Positions 17,824 through 28,594 of a stretch of 64,000 bases of DNA are shown here, piece after piece. The stretch lies in the NCBI RefSeq assembly GCF_902498915.1, contig NZ_CABVLQ010000001.1; one strand, given 5' to 3'. Source of the DNA: Escherichia ruysiae. Lineage in GTDB: Bacteria > Pseudomonadota > Gammaproteobacteria > Enterobacterales > Enterobacteriaceae. Position numbers and translations under genes: made by a program. Numbering within the stretch: position 1 is the first letter of the stretch; each line of letters starts with the position of its first letter. The notes under the pieces were generated by a model, which saw only the letters and a list, made by a program, of their open reading frames with translations, ran no database searches and was not told the DNA's origin.

Positions 17824-18000
17824 TTTTTTAAGAAAAGTGAATTTACACGTTTAAGTAATATCTTTTACCGGTTAGTATTTTAAATATTGAGCGGGATTTG
17901 TTTATATTTGTCTGAATTCGGACTAATAAGCCAAATGAATTCAAAACCTATCCTTTTTTATCTACTTGACATCGTTGAAGCTTAACGCGAGTATTAAGTA

Positions 18001-18088
18001 GACGAGATACACTTGCAGTAATACAACCTGCTGGAAAGGCCGCGAACCAGACCAGCAACAAAAAACCGCCAAATTCGGCGGTTTTTTG
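18001..18088 (+). ncRNA. TimR/RyfA-family small RNA, copy 2
   Basis: A second copy has its own TTGACA at 17966-17971 and GAGTAT at 17989-17994. The body GTAATACAACCTGCTGGAAA and the following GGCCGCGAACCA are identical to copy 1, and the terminator arms AACCGCC and GGCGGTT (18064-18082) are followed by T residues. The 5' segment differs: it reads gacgagatacacttgca instead of the timP-complementary stretch. The terminator may also end sseA on the other strand. Confidence 0.65.
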
Positions 18089-18103
18089 TTGCCTGTAGAA
18101 AGC

Positions 18104-18949
18104 TTATTTCACTGGCTCGACCGGTAAATCTGCTCGCGCCCCCCATTCACTCCATGCGCCGTCGTACAGTTTCACGTTTGGCACATCCAGCGTAGCAAGT
18201 GCCAGCAACACAACGGCGGCCGTTACACCAGAGCCGCAGCTGACAATAATCGGTTTGTCATAGCTGATACCGTAACCAAAAAATATCGCATCGAGTTCAT
18301 CTGTCGTCTTCAGTTCACCTTCACGCACCAGCTCCGTCCAGGGAACATTTAGCGCACCAGGAATATGCCCGCGACGTAAACCAGGGCGAGGTTCATCAAT
18401 TTCAGCGTTAAAACGCGCAGCTGGACGGGCATCAATAATTTGTGCCGTTTTTTCATGGCTTGCCAGCAATACATCGGTTACTTTCACCACGGCTTCCGGG
18501 TTAAAGGCGGTGTTAAACTCTCCTTCTGGCAGTTCTACTTCGCCTTCTTCTAACAGCAGGTCATCACGCTGCCAGCCCGCCAGTCCACCACCAAGAATCG
18601 ACACTTTCTCCACGCCAAAGGTGCGCAGCATCCACCATGCTCGCGGGGCTGAGAAAAGATTACCTTCGTCATAGACAATCAGATGTTTGTCCTGATTAAC
18701 ACCTAACTCACGCATCGCTACGGCGAACGTTTCCGGGCGCGGCAGCATGTGCGGAAACGGGGAGGTGTGATCGGAAAGAGCTTCGATATCGAAAAATACT
18801 GCGCCGGGGATATGCCCATTGAGATACTCCTGGGCAACGTTACGATCTTCCTGTCCGGGCGGTGCCATGCGGGCATCAATAATCTGAATTTCAGGATCAT
18901 CAATATGTTCGGCGAGCCAGTCGGCTCCTACAAACCATGTCGTGGACAT
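18104..18949 (-). CDS. sseA: SseA, 3-mercaptopyruvate sulfurtransferase
   Basis: A 281-residue protein of two rhodanese domains (about 1-140 and 160-281). The active-site loop near residue 237 is SCGSGVTA, the pattern that distinguishes 3-mercaptopyruvate sulfurtransferases from thiosulfate rhodaneses. It transfers sulfur from mercaptopyruvate to thiols or cyanide. I start at MSTTWFVGADWL rather than four codons earlier. Confidence 0.96.
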   Translation of the reverse strand: MSTTWFVGADWLAEHIDDPEIQIIDARMAPPGQEDRNVAQEYLNGHIPGAVFFDIEALSDHTSPFPHMLPRPETFAVAMRELGVNQDKHLIVYDEGNLFSAPRAWWMLRTFGVEKVSILGGGLAGWQRDDLLLEEGEVELPEGEFNTAFNPEAVVKVTDVLLASHEKTAQIIDARPAARFNAEIDEPRPGLRRGHIPGALNVPWTELVREGELKTTDELDAIFFGYGISYDKPIIVSCGSGVTAAVVLLALATLDVPNVKLYDGAWSEWGARADLPVEPVK

Positions 18950-19154
18950 AGGCATCTCCATTTTTGCCGGGGTAGGCTAAATTGTCGGACGTTTAGTGAA
19001 AAGCGACAAGCAAAAGAGGCTGATTTGGCTGCCTGAGCCACATTTATCACCAAAATTCAGATTCTGTGGACGTGATACTGAATTACATACCGCTAATTCT
19101 CACGCATAATAATTATTCGACGTTGCTAACGGGCCATTGTGGCAGGGATGATAA

Positions 19155-22100
19155 ATGAAAAAGTTACGCATAGCCGCCTGCATGTTAATGCTGGCGCTGG
19201 CAGGGTGCGACAACAACGATAACGCGCCAACAGCGGTGAAAAAAGATACCCCTTCTGAAGCTGCTAAAGGTACATCTTCGGAAAACGCGAGTTCTGCAAA
19301 ACTCTCTGCACCGGAGAGGCAAAAGCTGGCACAACAGAGTGCCGGTAAGACACTGACATTGCTTGATCTCTCTGAGGTTCAACTCGATGGTGCAGCCACG
19401 CTGGTGCTGACTTTCTCTATCCCCCTCGACCCGGATCAGGATTTCTCGCGTGTTGTTCATGTCGTCGATAAAAAGAGCGGTAAAGTGGATGGTGCCTGGG
19501 AGCTGTCAGATAATCTTAAAGAGCTGCGTTTACGCCACCTCGAACCTAAACGTGATTTGATCGTGACTATTGGGCAGGAAATGAAGGCGCTCAATAACGC
19601 AACCTTCAGTAAAGATTACGAAAAAACGATCACCACCCGCGATATTCAACCCAGCGTCGGTTTTGCCAGCCGTGGTTCGCTGCTGCCTGGAAAAGTCGTT
19701 GAAGGACTGCCGGTAATGGCGCTCAACGTTAACAATGTCGATGTTAACTTCTTCCGTGTTAAACCCGAATCTCTGCCAGCATTCATTAGCCAATGGGAAT
19801 ACCGCAATTCGCTGGCGAACTGGCAGTCAGACAAACTCCTGCAGATGGCGGATCTTGTTTACACCGGACGTTTTGATCTCAATCCTGCGCGTAATACCCG
19901 TGAAAAATTATTGCTGCCGCTGGGCGATATCAAACCGCTTCAGCAGGCGGGCGTGTATCTTGCTGTGATGAATCAGGCTGGACGTTACGATTACAGTAAT
20001 CCCGCGACGCTGTTTACGTTAAGTGATATCGGCATTTCAGCTCACCGTTATCACAATCGTCTGGATATCTTTACCCAAAGCCTGGAAAACGGCGCGGCTC
20101 AGCAAGGAATTGAAGTTTCGTTATTAAATGAGAAAGGGCAGATTCTGACTCAGGCGACCAGTGATGCACAGGGTCATGTACAGCTGGAAAACAATAAAAA
20201 CGCGGCATTACTGCTGGCACGTAAAGATGGTCAGACAACGCTGCTCGATTTAAAACTTCCGGCGCTGGACTTAGCGGAATTTAACATTGCTGGTGCACCG
20301 GGTTATAGCAAACAGTTCTTTATGTTTGGCCCGCGCGATCTTTATCGCCCGGGTGAAACAGTAATCCTCAACGGCTTACTGCGTGATGCAGACGGTAAAG
20401 CTCTGCCGGATCAACCCATCAAGTTAGACGTGATTAAACCTGACGGGCAGGTACTGCGTAGTGTCGTTAGTCAGCCGGAGAATGGCCTCTATCACTTTAC
20501 CTGGCAACTGGATAGCAGTGCGGCAACCGGCATGTGGCATATTCGCGCTAACACTGGCGATAACCAGTATCGGATGTGGGATTTCCACGTCGAAGATTTT
20601 ATGCCAGAGCGCATGGCGTTGAATCTGACTGGCGAGAAAACCCCGTTAGCGCCGAAAGATGAAGTGAAATTCTCCGTAGTGGGTTACTACCTTTATGGTG
20701 CGCCCGCGAACGGCAACACATTACAAGGGCAGCTTTTCCTGCGCCCTCTGCGTGAAGCGGTTTCTGCATTACCCGGCTTCGAATTTGGCGATATCGCTGC
20801 CGAAAACCTTTCCCGCACGCTGGATGAAGTTCAGTTAACGCTGGATGATAAAGGGCGCGGCGAAGTATCTACAGAAAGCCAGTGGAAGGAAACGCATTCC
20901 CCATTGCAGGTTATTCTCCAGGGGAGTTTGCTGGAATCGGGTGGTCGCCCGGTGACGCGCCGTGCTGAACAGGCTATTTGGCCTGCCGATGCATTGCCGG
21001 GGATCCGCCCGCAGTTCGCCTCGAAATCGGTTTACAATTACCGTACTGACACGACTGTAAAACAACCCATTGTTGATGAAGGCAGCAACGCCGCTTTTGA
21101 TATCGTTTATAGCGATGCGCAGGGCGTGAAAAAAGCCGTGTCGGGCTTGCAGGTGCGTCTGATTCGCGAACGCCGTGATTACTTCTGGAACTGGTCAGAA
21201 GATGAAGGCTGGCAGTCTCAGTTTGATCAAAAAGATCTGATCGAAAATGAACAAACGCTGGATCTTCAGGCGGATGAAACCGGTAAGGTCAGTTTTCCGG
21301 TAGAGTGGGGCGCTTATCGTCTGGAAGTCAAAGCGCCGAATGAAGCGGTCAGTAGTGTGCGTTTCTGGGCTGGCTATAGCTGGCAGGACAACAGCGACGG
21401 TGGCGGTGCGGTGCGTCCAGATCGCGTCACGATGAAACTGGATAAAGCCAGTTATCGCCCTGGCGATACCATTAAGTTGCATATTGCCGCGCCAACGGCG
21501 GGTAAAGGCTACGCGATGGTTGAGTCCAGTGAAGGGCCGCTGTGGTGGCAAGAGATTGATGTTCCGGCACAAGGGCTGGATCTGACGATTCCGGTCGATA
21601 AAACCTGGAATCGTCATGATCTTTATTTGAGTACGCTGGTGGTGCGTCCTGGCGATAAATCTCGCTCCGCGACGCCAAAACGTGCGGTTGGTGTGTTGCA
21701 TTTGCCGCTTGGCGATGAAAACCGTCGTCTTGATCTGGCGCTGGAAACACCGGCAAAAATGCGCCCCAATCAGCCATTAACTGTGAAAATCAAAGCCAGC
21801 AATAAAAATGGTGAGATGCCAAAACAGGTGAATGTGCTGGTGTCTGCCGTTGATAGCGGTGTGTTGAATATTACTGATTACGTTACGCCAGATCCGTGGC
21901 AGGGGTTCTTCGGTCAGAAACGCTATGGCGCAGACATATACGATATTTACGGTCAGGTCATTGAAGGACAGGGACGCCTGGCAGCACTGCGTTTTGGTGG
22001 CGATGGCGATGAACTGAAACGTGGTGGTAAGCCACCGGTCAATCACGTCAATATTGTCGCGCAACAGGCACAGCCGGTAACGCTCAACGAACAGGGCGAA

Positions 22101-24113
22101 GGTACGGTTACACTGCCGATTGGCGATTTTAACGGTGAATTGCGCGTCATGGCGCAAGCCTGGACGGCAGATGACTTCGGCAGCAACGAAAGCAAAGTGA
22201 TTGTTGCTGCACCGGTGATAGCCGAACTGAACATGCCGCGCTTTATGGCGAGTGGCGACACTTCGCGTCTGACGCTGGATATCACTAATCTTACTGATAA
22301 ACCGCAAAAAATGAACGTTGCCCTGACCGCCAGCGGCTTGGTTGAACTGGTAAGCGATTCACCCGCACCTGTTGAATTAGCGCCAGGCGTGCGAACCACG
22401 CTGTTTATCCCGGTGCGAGCATTGCCGGGTTATGGCGATGGTGAAATTCAGGCGACTATCAGTGGCCTGAATTTGCCAGGAGAAACCGTTGCCGATCAGC
22501 ATAAGCAGTGGAAAATTGGCGTCCGTCCGGCATTCCCGGCACAAACAGTCAATTATGGTACGGTGTTGCAGCCTGGTGAAACATGGGCGATTCCGGCTGG
22601 CGGACTGCAAAACTTCTCGCCTGTTACGCTGGAAGGGCAATTGTTGTTGAGCGGCAAGCCACCGCTGAACATTGCACGTTATATCAAAGAGTTAAAAGCA
22701 TATCCGTACGGCTGTCTGGAGCAAACCACCAGCGGTCTGTTCCCGTCGCTCTATACCAATGCAGCCCAGCTACAGGCGTTGGGCATCAAAGGCGACAGTG
22801 ATGATAAACGCCGTGCGGCAGTTGATATTGGCATTTCCCGCTTGCTGCAAATGCAACGCGATAATGGCGGTTTTGCGCTATGGGATAAATACAGCGACGA
22901 AGAGTACTGGCTGACGGCTTATGTGATGGATTTCCTGGTTCGCGCAGGTGAGCAGGGTTACAGCGTGCCGACAGAAGCCATTAACCAAGGGAATGAGCGT
23001 CTGCTGCGCTATTTACAAGATCCGGGCATGATGTCGATCCCTTACGCCGATAATCTCAAAGCCAGTAAATTCGCCGTACAGTCTTACGCTGCGCTGGTGT
23101 TGTCCCGTCAGCAAAAGGCTCCGCTGGGTGCGCTGCGTGAAATCTGGGAGCATCGTGCAGATGCCGCTTCTGGTTTACCGCTGCTGCAACTTGGCGTTGC
23201 GCTGAAAACCATGGGTGATGCGACGCGTGGTGAAGAAGCGATTGCGCTGGCGCTGAAAACGCCGCGTAATGATGAGCGGAAATGGCTGGGCGATTACGGT
23301 AGCCCACTGCGCGACAACGCGTTAATGCTCTCCTTGCTGGAAGAGAACAAACTGCTGCCAGATGAGCAGAACACCTTGCTGAATACACTTTCGCAGCAGG
23401 TGTTTGGTGAACGCTGGCTATCAACTCAGGAAAGTAACGCGTTGTTCCTGGCTGCCCGTTCGATACAGGATTTACCGGGTAAATGGCAGGCGCAAACCTC
23501 TTTCTCTGCCGAGCCGCTGACTGGCGAGAAAACGCAAAACAGCAATCTGAATAGCGATCAACTTGCAACTTTGCAGGTAACTAACAGTGGCTCCCAGCCG
23601 TTATGGTTGCGTGTGGATGCCAGCGGTTATCCGCAATCCGCACCTTTACCTGCGAGTAATGTGCTGCAAATCGAGCGCCATATTCTTGGTACTGACGGTA
23701 AGAGCAAATCGCTGGACTCGTTACGTAGCGGTGATTTGGTACTGGTCTGGTTGCAGGTAAAAGCCAGTAACAGCGTGCCAGATGCGCTGGTGGTTGATTT
23801 GCTGCCAGCGGGTTTGGAGCTGGAAAACCAGAACCTGGCTAACGGCAACGCCAGTCTGGAGCAAAGTGGTAGCGAAGTGCAAAACCTGCTTAATCAAATG
23901 CAGCAGGCGAGCATTAAGCACATTGAGTTTCGTGATGATCGCTTTGTGGCGGCGGTTGCCGTTGATGAATACCAGCCGGTTACACTGGTATATCTGGCGC
24001 GGGCGGTGACGCCGGGAACGTATCAGGTGCCGCAGCCGATGGTGGAATCGATGTATGTTCCTCAATGGCGGGCGACCGGCGCGGCTGAAGATCTGTTGAT
24101 TGTCAGACCGTAA
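19155..24113 (+). CDS. yfhM: YfhM, bacterial alpha-2-macroglobulin lipoprotein
   Basis: A 1652-residue lipoprotein with signal peptide and lipobox LAGC (Cys18). Asp at the next position predicts retention at the inner membrane, in the periplasm. The macroglobulin-like domains run through the first 1000 residues and the thioester motif PYGCLEQ places the reactive cysteine at residue 1187. An alpha/alpha toroid follows. The family traps proteases that enter the periplasm; co-occurrence with PbpC suggests a joint defence and repair role. The stop codon directly abuts the pbpC start. Confidence 0.97.
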   Translation: MKKLRIAACMLMLALAGCDNNDNAPTAVKKDTPSEAAKGTSSENASSAKLSAPERQKLAQQSAGKTLTLLDLSEVQLDGAATLVLTFSIPLDPDQDFSRVVHVVDKKSGKVDGAWELSDNLKELRLRHLEPKRDLIVTIGQEMKALNNATFSKDYEKTITTRDIQPSVGFASRGSLLPGKVVEGLPVMALNVNNVDVNFFRVKPESLPAFISQWEYRNSLANWQSDKLLQMADLVYTGRFDLNPARNTREKLLLPLGDIKPLQQAGVYLAVMNQAGRYDYSNPATLFTLSDIGISAHRYHNRLDIFTQSLENGAAQQGIEVSLLNEKGQILTQATSDAQGHVQLENNKNAALLLARKDGQTTLLDLKLPALDLAEFNIAGAPGYSKQFFMFGPRDLYRPGETVILNGLLRDADGKALPDQPIKLDVIKPDGQVLRSVVSQPENGLYHFTWQLDSSAATGMWHIRANTGDNQYRMWDFHVEDFMPERMALNLTGEKTPLAPKDEVKFSVVGYYLYGAPANGNTLQGQLFLRPLREAVSALPGFEFGDIAAENLSRTLDEVQLTLDDKGRGEVSTESQWKETHSPLQVILQGSLLESGGRPVTRRAEQAIWPADALPGIRPQFASKSVYNYRTDTTVKQPIVDEGSNAAFDIVYSDAQGVKKAVSGLQVRLIRERRDYFWNWSEDEGWQSQFDQKDLIENEQTLDLQADETGKVSFPVEWGAYRLEVKAPNEAVSSVRFWAGYSWQDNSDGGGAVRPDRVTMKLDKASYRPGDTIKLHIAAPTAGKGYAMVESSEGPLWWQEIDVPAQGLDLTIPVDKTWNRHDLYLSTLVVRPGDKSRSATPKRAVGVLHLPLGDENRRLDLALETPAKMRPNQPLTVKIKASNKNGEMPKQVNVLVSAVDSGVLNITDYVTPDPWQGFFGQKRYGADIYDIYGQVIEGQGRLAALRFGGDGDELKRGGKPPVNHVNIVAQQAQPVTLNEQGEGTVTLPIGDFNGELRVMAQAWTADDFGSNESKVIVAAPVIAELNMPRFMASGDTSRLTLDITNLTDKPQKMNVALTASGLVELVSDSPAPVELAPGVRTTLFIPVRALPGYGDGEIQATISGLNLPGETVADQHKQWKIGVRPAFPAQTVNYGTVLQPGETWAIPAGGLQNFSPVTLEGQLLLSGKPPLNIARYIKELKAYPYGCLEQTTSGLFPSLYTNAAQLQALGIKGDSDDKRRAAVDIGISRLLQMQRDNGGFALWDKYSDEEYWLTAYVMDFLVRAGEQGYSVPTEAINQGNERLLRYLQDPGMMSIPYADNLKASKFAVQSYAALVLSRQQKAPLGALREIWEHRADAASGLPLLQLGVALKTMGDATRGEEAIALALKTPRNDERKWLGDYGSPLRDNALMLSLLEENKLLPDEQNTLLNTLSQQVFGERWLSTQESNALFLAARSIQDLPGKWQAQTSFSAEPLTGEKTQNSNLNSDQLATLQVTNSGSQPLWLRVDASGYPQSAPLPASNVLQIERHILGTDGKSKSLDSLRSGDLVLVWLQVKASNSVPDALVVDLLPAGLELENQNLANGNASLEQSGSEVQNLLNQMQQASIKHIEFRDDRFVAAVAVDEYQPVTLVYLARAVTPGTYQVPQPMVESMYVPQWRATGAAEDLLIVRP

Positions 24114-26426
24114 ATGCCTCGTCTGGTAAGTAAACGCGGCTGCTGGATAACGCTGGCAGCCGCGCCCTTTATTATCATTCTGGCGGCGTGGGGAGCAGAT
24201 AAACTCTGGCCTCTGCCGCTGCATGAAGTCAATCCCGCACGTGTGGTCGTGGCGCAGGATGGTACGCCGCTCTGGCGTTTCGCCGATGCTGACGGTATCT
24301 GGCGTTATCCCGTGACTATCGAAGATGTTTCTCCGCGTTACCTTGAAGCACTGATCAATTACGAAGATCGCTGGTTCTGGAAGCATCCAGGCGTAAACCC
24401 GTTCTCGGTGGCGCGCGCTGCCTGGCAGGATCTGACTTCTGGTCGAGTTATCTCCGGCGGGAGCACGCTCACTATGCAGGTTGCTCGTCTGCTTGATCCT
24501 CACCCCAAAACGTTTGGCGGTAAAATTCGCCAGCTCTGGCGCGCGTTTCAACTGGAATGGCATCTGTCTAAACGTGACATTCTGACCCTGTATCTTAACC
24601 GCGCTCCGTTTGGCGGTACGTTGCAGGGGATAGGTGCGGCAAGCTGGGCTTACCTCGGAAAAGCGCCTGCGAATTTAAGCTATTCCGAGGCGGCGATGCT
24701 GGCTGTGTTGCCGCAAGCACCCAGCCGTCTTCGTCCGGATCGCTGGCCGGAGCGTGCCGAAGCCGCGCGTAATAAAGTGCTCGAACGGATGGCTGCGCAA
24801 GGTGTGTGGTCCCGTGAGCAGGTAAAAGAGTCAAGGGAAGAACCCATCTGGCTGGCACCCCGACAAATGCCGCAACTGGCACCGCTGTTTTCGCGCATGA
24901 TGCTCGGTAAAAGCAAAAGCGACAAAATCGTTACTACGCTGAATGCCGGTCTTCAACGACGTCTGGAAGAACTGGCGCAAAACTGGAAAGGACGATTACC
25001 ACCGCGCAGCTCACTGGCGATGATCGTGGTTGATCATACCGATATGCGTGTTCGCGGCTGGGTGGGATCGGTTGATCTCAACGATGATTCACGCTTTGGT
25101 CATGTCGATATGGTCAATGCGATCCGATCGCCAGGATCGGTGCTCAAACCGTTTGTTTATGGACTGGCGCTGGATGAAGGCTTGATCCACCCGGCATCAC
25201 TGTTGCAAGACGTCCCCCGGCGCACCGGTGATTACCGACCAGGTAACTTTGATAGCGGTTTTCATGGCCCGATCAGCATGAGTGAGGCGCTGGTGCGATC
25301 GCTGAACTTACCTGCCGTGCAGGTGCTGGAAGCCTATGGCCCGAAACGGTTTGCGGCAAAATTACGCAATGTTGGATTGCCGTTGTACCTGCCCAACGGT
25401 GCTGCGCCGAACCTTTCGCTGATCCTCGGCGGCGCAGGTGCAAAACTGGAAGATATGGCGGCAGCGTATACCGCGTTTGCTCGCCACGGCAAGGCAGGCA
25501 AATTGCGCTTACAGCCTGACGATCCCCTGCTTGAACGCCCCTTAATGTCGCCGGGCGCCGCGTGGATCATTCGCCGGATCATGGCTGATGAAGCGCAGCC
25601 CCTGCCGGACGGCGCCTTGCCGCGCGTTGTACCACTGGCGTGGAAAACAGGAACCAGTTATGGCTATCGCGATGCATGGGCGATAGGTGTAAATGCTCGC
25701 TATGTGATAGGAATATGGACTGGCAGGCCGGATGGCACGCCCGTTGTCGGTCAGTTTGGTTTTGCCAGCGCCGTACCGTTGATGAATCAGGTCAATAATA
25801 TCTTACTGTCACGCAGTGCAAATCTGCCGGAAGATCCGCGCCCGAATTCCGTCACTCGTGGTGTTATCTGTTGGCCAGGTGGGCAGTCTTTGCCCGTGGG
25901 TGACAGTAATTGCCGTCGTCGTCTGGCAACCTGGTTATTGGATGGAAGCCAGCCGCCAACCCTGTTACTGCCAGAGCAAGAAGGGATTAATGGCATCCGC
26001 TTTCCCATCTGGCTGGATGATAATGGCAAACGCGTTGCCGCCGATTGCCCGCAGGCGCGACAAGAAATGATGAATGTCTGGCCACTACCGCTGGAACCCT
26101 GGCTGCCCGCATCGGAACGCCGTGCCGCACGCTTGCCAGCGGTCTCGACAATTTGCCCACCGTATGGTCACGACGCCCAACTCCCGCTGCAACTGACTGG
26201 CATCCGTGATGGCGCCATTATCAAGCGTTTACCTGGTGCGGCGGAAGCGACTTTGCCGGTGCAATCCAGCGGTGGTGCCGGAGAACGCTGGTGGTTTCTG
26301 AATGGCGAACCGTTAGCTGAACGTGGGCGCAGTGTGACTCTGCATTTAACGGAAAAAGGCAATTATCAATTGCTGGTAATGGATGAAGTGGGGCAGGTAG
26401 CGACAGTGAGATTTGTTATGCAATAG
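24114..26426 (+). CDS. pbpC: PbpC, penicillin-binding protein 1C
   Basis: A 770-residue bifunctional peptidoglycan synthase. After an N-terminal membrane segment (residues 10-27), a GT51 glycosyltransferase domain has the catalytic ALINYEDRWFWKHPG and GGSTLTMQVARL. The transpeptidase domain shows SPGSVLKPF and AWKTGTSYG. The last 90 residues form the BiPBP_C domain typical of PBP1C. It starts immediately after the yfhM stop, so the two are translationally coupled. In E. coli the transpeptidase activity of PBP1C is not well established. Confidence 0.97.
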   Translation: MPRLVSKRGCWITLAAAPFIIILAAWGADKLWPLPLHEVNPARVVVAQDGTPLWRFADADGIWRYPVTIEDVSPRYLEALINYEDRWFWKHPGVNPFSVARAAWQDLTSGRVISGGSTLTMQVARLLDPHPKTFGGKIRQLWRAFQLEWHLSKRDILTLYLNRAPFGGTLQGIGAASWAYLGKAPANLSYSEAAMLAVLPQAPSRLRPDRWPERAEAARNKVLERMAAQGVWSREQVKESREEPIWLAPRQMPQLAPLFSRMMLGKSKSDKIVTTLNAGLQRRLEELAQNWKGRLPPRSSLAMIVVDHTDMRVRGWVGSVDLNDDSRFGHVDMVNAIRSPGSVLKPFVYGLALDEGLIHPASLLQDVPRRTGDYRPGNFDSGFHGPISMSEALVRSLNLPAVQVLEAYGPKRFAAKLRNVGLPLYLPNGAAPNLSLILGGAGAKLEDMAAAYTAFARHGKAGKLRLQPDDPLLERPLMSPGAAWIIRRIMADEAQPLPDGALPRVVPLAWKTGTSYGYRDAWAIGVNARYVIGIWTGRPDGTPVVGQFGFASAVPLMNQVNNILLSRSANLPEDPRPNSVTRGVICWPGGQSLPVGDSNCRRRLATWLLDGSQPPTLLLPEQEGINGIRFPIWLDDNGKRVAADCPQARQEMMNVWPLPLEPWLPASERRAARLPAVSTICPPYGHDAQLPLQLTGIRDGAIIKRLPGAAEATLPVQSSGGAGERWWFLNGEPLAERGRSVTLHLTEKGNYQLLVMDEVGQVATVRFVMQ

Positions 26427-26574
26427 TCTGTTTTCACCATGTTTGTTGCTTAAACTAGGTTTATTTTAAAAAAATGTTACCTTCGTCAATGGTCAACGGC
26501 TCTGTTGCTCATTATAATCCGCGCCATCTCGTACGCTGGTACAGACAACAACAGAATAATTTACAGAGGTAAAA

Positions 26575-27006
26575 ATGGCTATTGAACGTACTTTTTCCAT
26601 CATCAAACCGAACGCGGTAGCAAAAAACGTCATTGGTAATATCTTTGCGCGCTTTGAAGCTGCAGGGTTCAAAATTGTCGGCACCAAAATGCTGCACCTG
26701 ACCGTTGAACAGGCTCGTGGCTTTTATGCTGAACACGATGGGAAACCGTTCTTTGATGGTCTGGTTGAGTTCATGACCTCTGGTCCGATCGTCGTTTCCG
26801 TGCTGGAAGGTGAAAACGCCGTTCAGCGTCACCGCGATCTGCTGGGCGCGACCAACCCGGCGAACGCTCTGGCGGGAACTCTGCGCGCAGACTACGCTGA
26901 CAGCCTGACCGAAAACGGCACACATGGCTCTGATTCCGTAGAATCTGCCGCTCGCGAAATCGCCTACTTCTTCGGTGAAGGCGAAGTGTGCCCGCGCACT
27001 CGTTAA
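26575..27006 (+). CDS. ndk: Ndk, nucleoside diphosphate kinase
   Basis: A 143-residue enzyme balancing nucleoside triphosphate pools. The phosphohistidine is in [12 protein letters not shown] near residue 117, and the N-terminal [12 protein letters not shown] is the family opening. A good ribosome-binding site AGAGGT precedes the ATG. Full length. Confidence 0.98.
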
Positions 27007-27014
27007 TAATTTCG

Positions 27015-27110
27015 TAAATGCCGCGTGCAAACGTGGCATCCGTGCGCCAGAATTTGTACAATGCAGCGCCCCCGGACGAGCAGCCGCTCACCGGGGCGTT
27101 TCTTTTTTCA
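27015..27110 (+). terminator. ndk terminator region
   Basis: A first hairpin pairs ATGCCGCGT with ACGTGGCAT. A second pairs GCCCCCGG with CCGGGGC and is followed by TTTCTTTTTT. The second is a typical rho-independent terminator. Confidence 0.8.
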
Positions 27111-27155
27111 ACCCTCCAGGGGCCATAACGTGTAATAACGAGGCCGGAATAGCAT

Positions 27156-28310
27156 ATGTCTGAACAATTAGTCACACCTGAAAACGTCACCACGAAAGAT
27201 GGAAAAATTAACCTGCTGGATCTCAACCGTCAGCAGATGCGGGAGTTTTTTAAAGATTTAGGTGAAAAACCCTTCCGCGCCGATCAGGTGATGAAGTGGA
27301 TGTATCACTATTGCTGCGACAACTTTGATGAGATGACCGACATCAACAAAGTGTTGCGTGGCAAACTGAAAGAGGTGGCGGAAATCCGCGCACCGGAAGT
27401 GGTTGAAGAACAGCGTTCATCTGACGGCACCATTAAATGGGCGATTGCCGTTGGCGATCAGCGCGTCGAAACGGTGTATATCCCGGAAGACGACCGCGCC
27501 ACGCTTTGCGTCTCCTCGCAGGTGGGGTGTGCGCTGGAGTGTAAATTCTGTTCCACCGCCCAGCAGGGCTTTAACCGCAACCTGCGGGTGTCGGAAATTA
27601 TCGGCCAGGTGTGGCGTGCGGCGAAAATCGTCGGCGCAGCAAAAGTCACCGGTCAGCGTCCGATCACTAACGTAGTGATGATGGGTATGGGCGAGCCGCT
27701 GCTCAACCTGAACAATGTCGTTCCGGCGATGGAAATCATGCTTGATGATTTCGGTTTTGGCCTGTCTAAACGTCGCGTGACGCTTTCCACTTCCGGTGTA
27801 GTTCCGGCGCTGGATAAACTGGGCGATATGATTGACGTTGCACTGGCAATTTCCCTGCACGCGCCGAACGACGAAATTCGTGACGAAATTGTACCAATCA
27901 ACAAAAAGTACAATATCGAAACGTTCCTTGCTGCAGTGCGCCGTTATCTGGAGAAATCCAATGCGAACCAGGGGCGCGTCACTATCGAGTACGTGATGCT
28001 TGACCACGTTAACGATGGCACTGAACATGCGCACCAACTGGCTGAACTGCTGAAAGATACGCCGTGTAAGATTAACCTGATCCCATGGAACCCGTTCCCC
28101 GGCGCGCCGTATGGACGCAGTTCGAACAGCCGTATCGACCGTTTCTCAAAAGTGCTGATGAGCTACGGTTTCACCACCATTGTGCGTAAAACTCGTGGTG
28201 ATGATATCGACGCCGCCTGTGGTCAGCTGGCAGGTGATGTCATTGACCGTACTAAACGTACTCTGCGTAAACGGATGCAGGGTGAAGCTATCGACATTAA
28301 AACGGTCTGA
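27156..28310 (+). CDS. rlmN: RlmN, 23S rRNA A2503 and tRNA A37 methyltransferase
   Basis: A 384-residue radical SAM enzyme that makes 2-methyladenosine at A2503 of 23S rRNA and A37 of some tRNAs. The cluster-binding cysteines are in GCALECKFC (C-x3-C-x2-C), and the catalytic cysteines lie in TLCVSSQVG and DAACGQLAGD near the C-terminus. Length matches K-12. Confidence 0.98.
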   Translation: MSEQLVTPENVTTKDGKINLLDLNRQQMREFFKDLGEKPFRADQVMKWMYHYCCDNFDEMTDINKVLRGKLKEVAEIRAPEVVEEQRSSDGTIKWAIAVGDQRVETVYIPEDDRATLCVSSQVGCALECKFCSTAQQGFNRNLRVSEIIGQVWRAAKIVGAAKVTGQRPITNVVMMGMGEPLLNLNNVVPAMEIMLDDFGFGLSKRRVTLSTSGVVPALDKLGDMIDVALAISLHAPNDEIRDEIVPINKKYNIETFLAAVRRYLEKSNANQGRVTIEYVMLDHVNDGTEHAHQLAELLKDTPCKINLIPWNPFPGAPYGRSSNSRIDRFSKVLMSYGFTTIVRKTRGDDIDAACGQLAGDVIDRTKRTLRKRMQGEAIDIKTV

Positions 28311-28315
28311 TAGTT

Positions 28316-28352
28316 ATTACGCCACGGTTACTTTATGTACCGTGGCGTAATG
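28316..28352 (+). terminator. rlmN terminator
   Basis: Arms TTACGCCACGGT and ACCGTGGCGTAA pair perfectly around a short AT-rich loop, followed by TGTTTTA. Confidence 0.85.
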
Positions 28353-28594
28353 TTTTATGAATGTAGCATTAAGTTGCAATTGTCTGATCAATATTAACGG
28401 TGCGTTTTTGCTGACTTTAAGGCAGTATGTAACGATGCAACAGTAAGTTAGCTTTGATTCATGTGGGCTTTGTCACGAGCACACAGACAGTCTTATACTG
28501 TATGATAAAGGTTAACTTTACGGATGTTTCGCGGTGTGGGTGGGCGTGATGGTTCACCGGCATCCCAATTCTCTTTTAAACGTACCTGCAGCGA

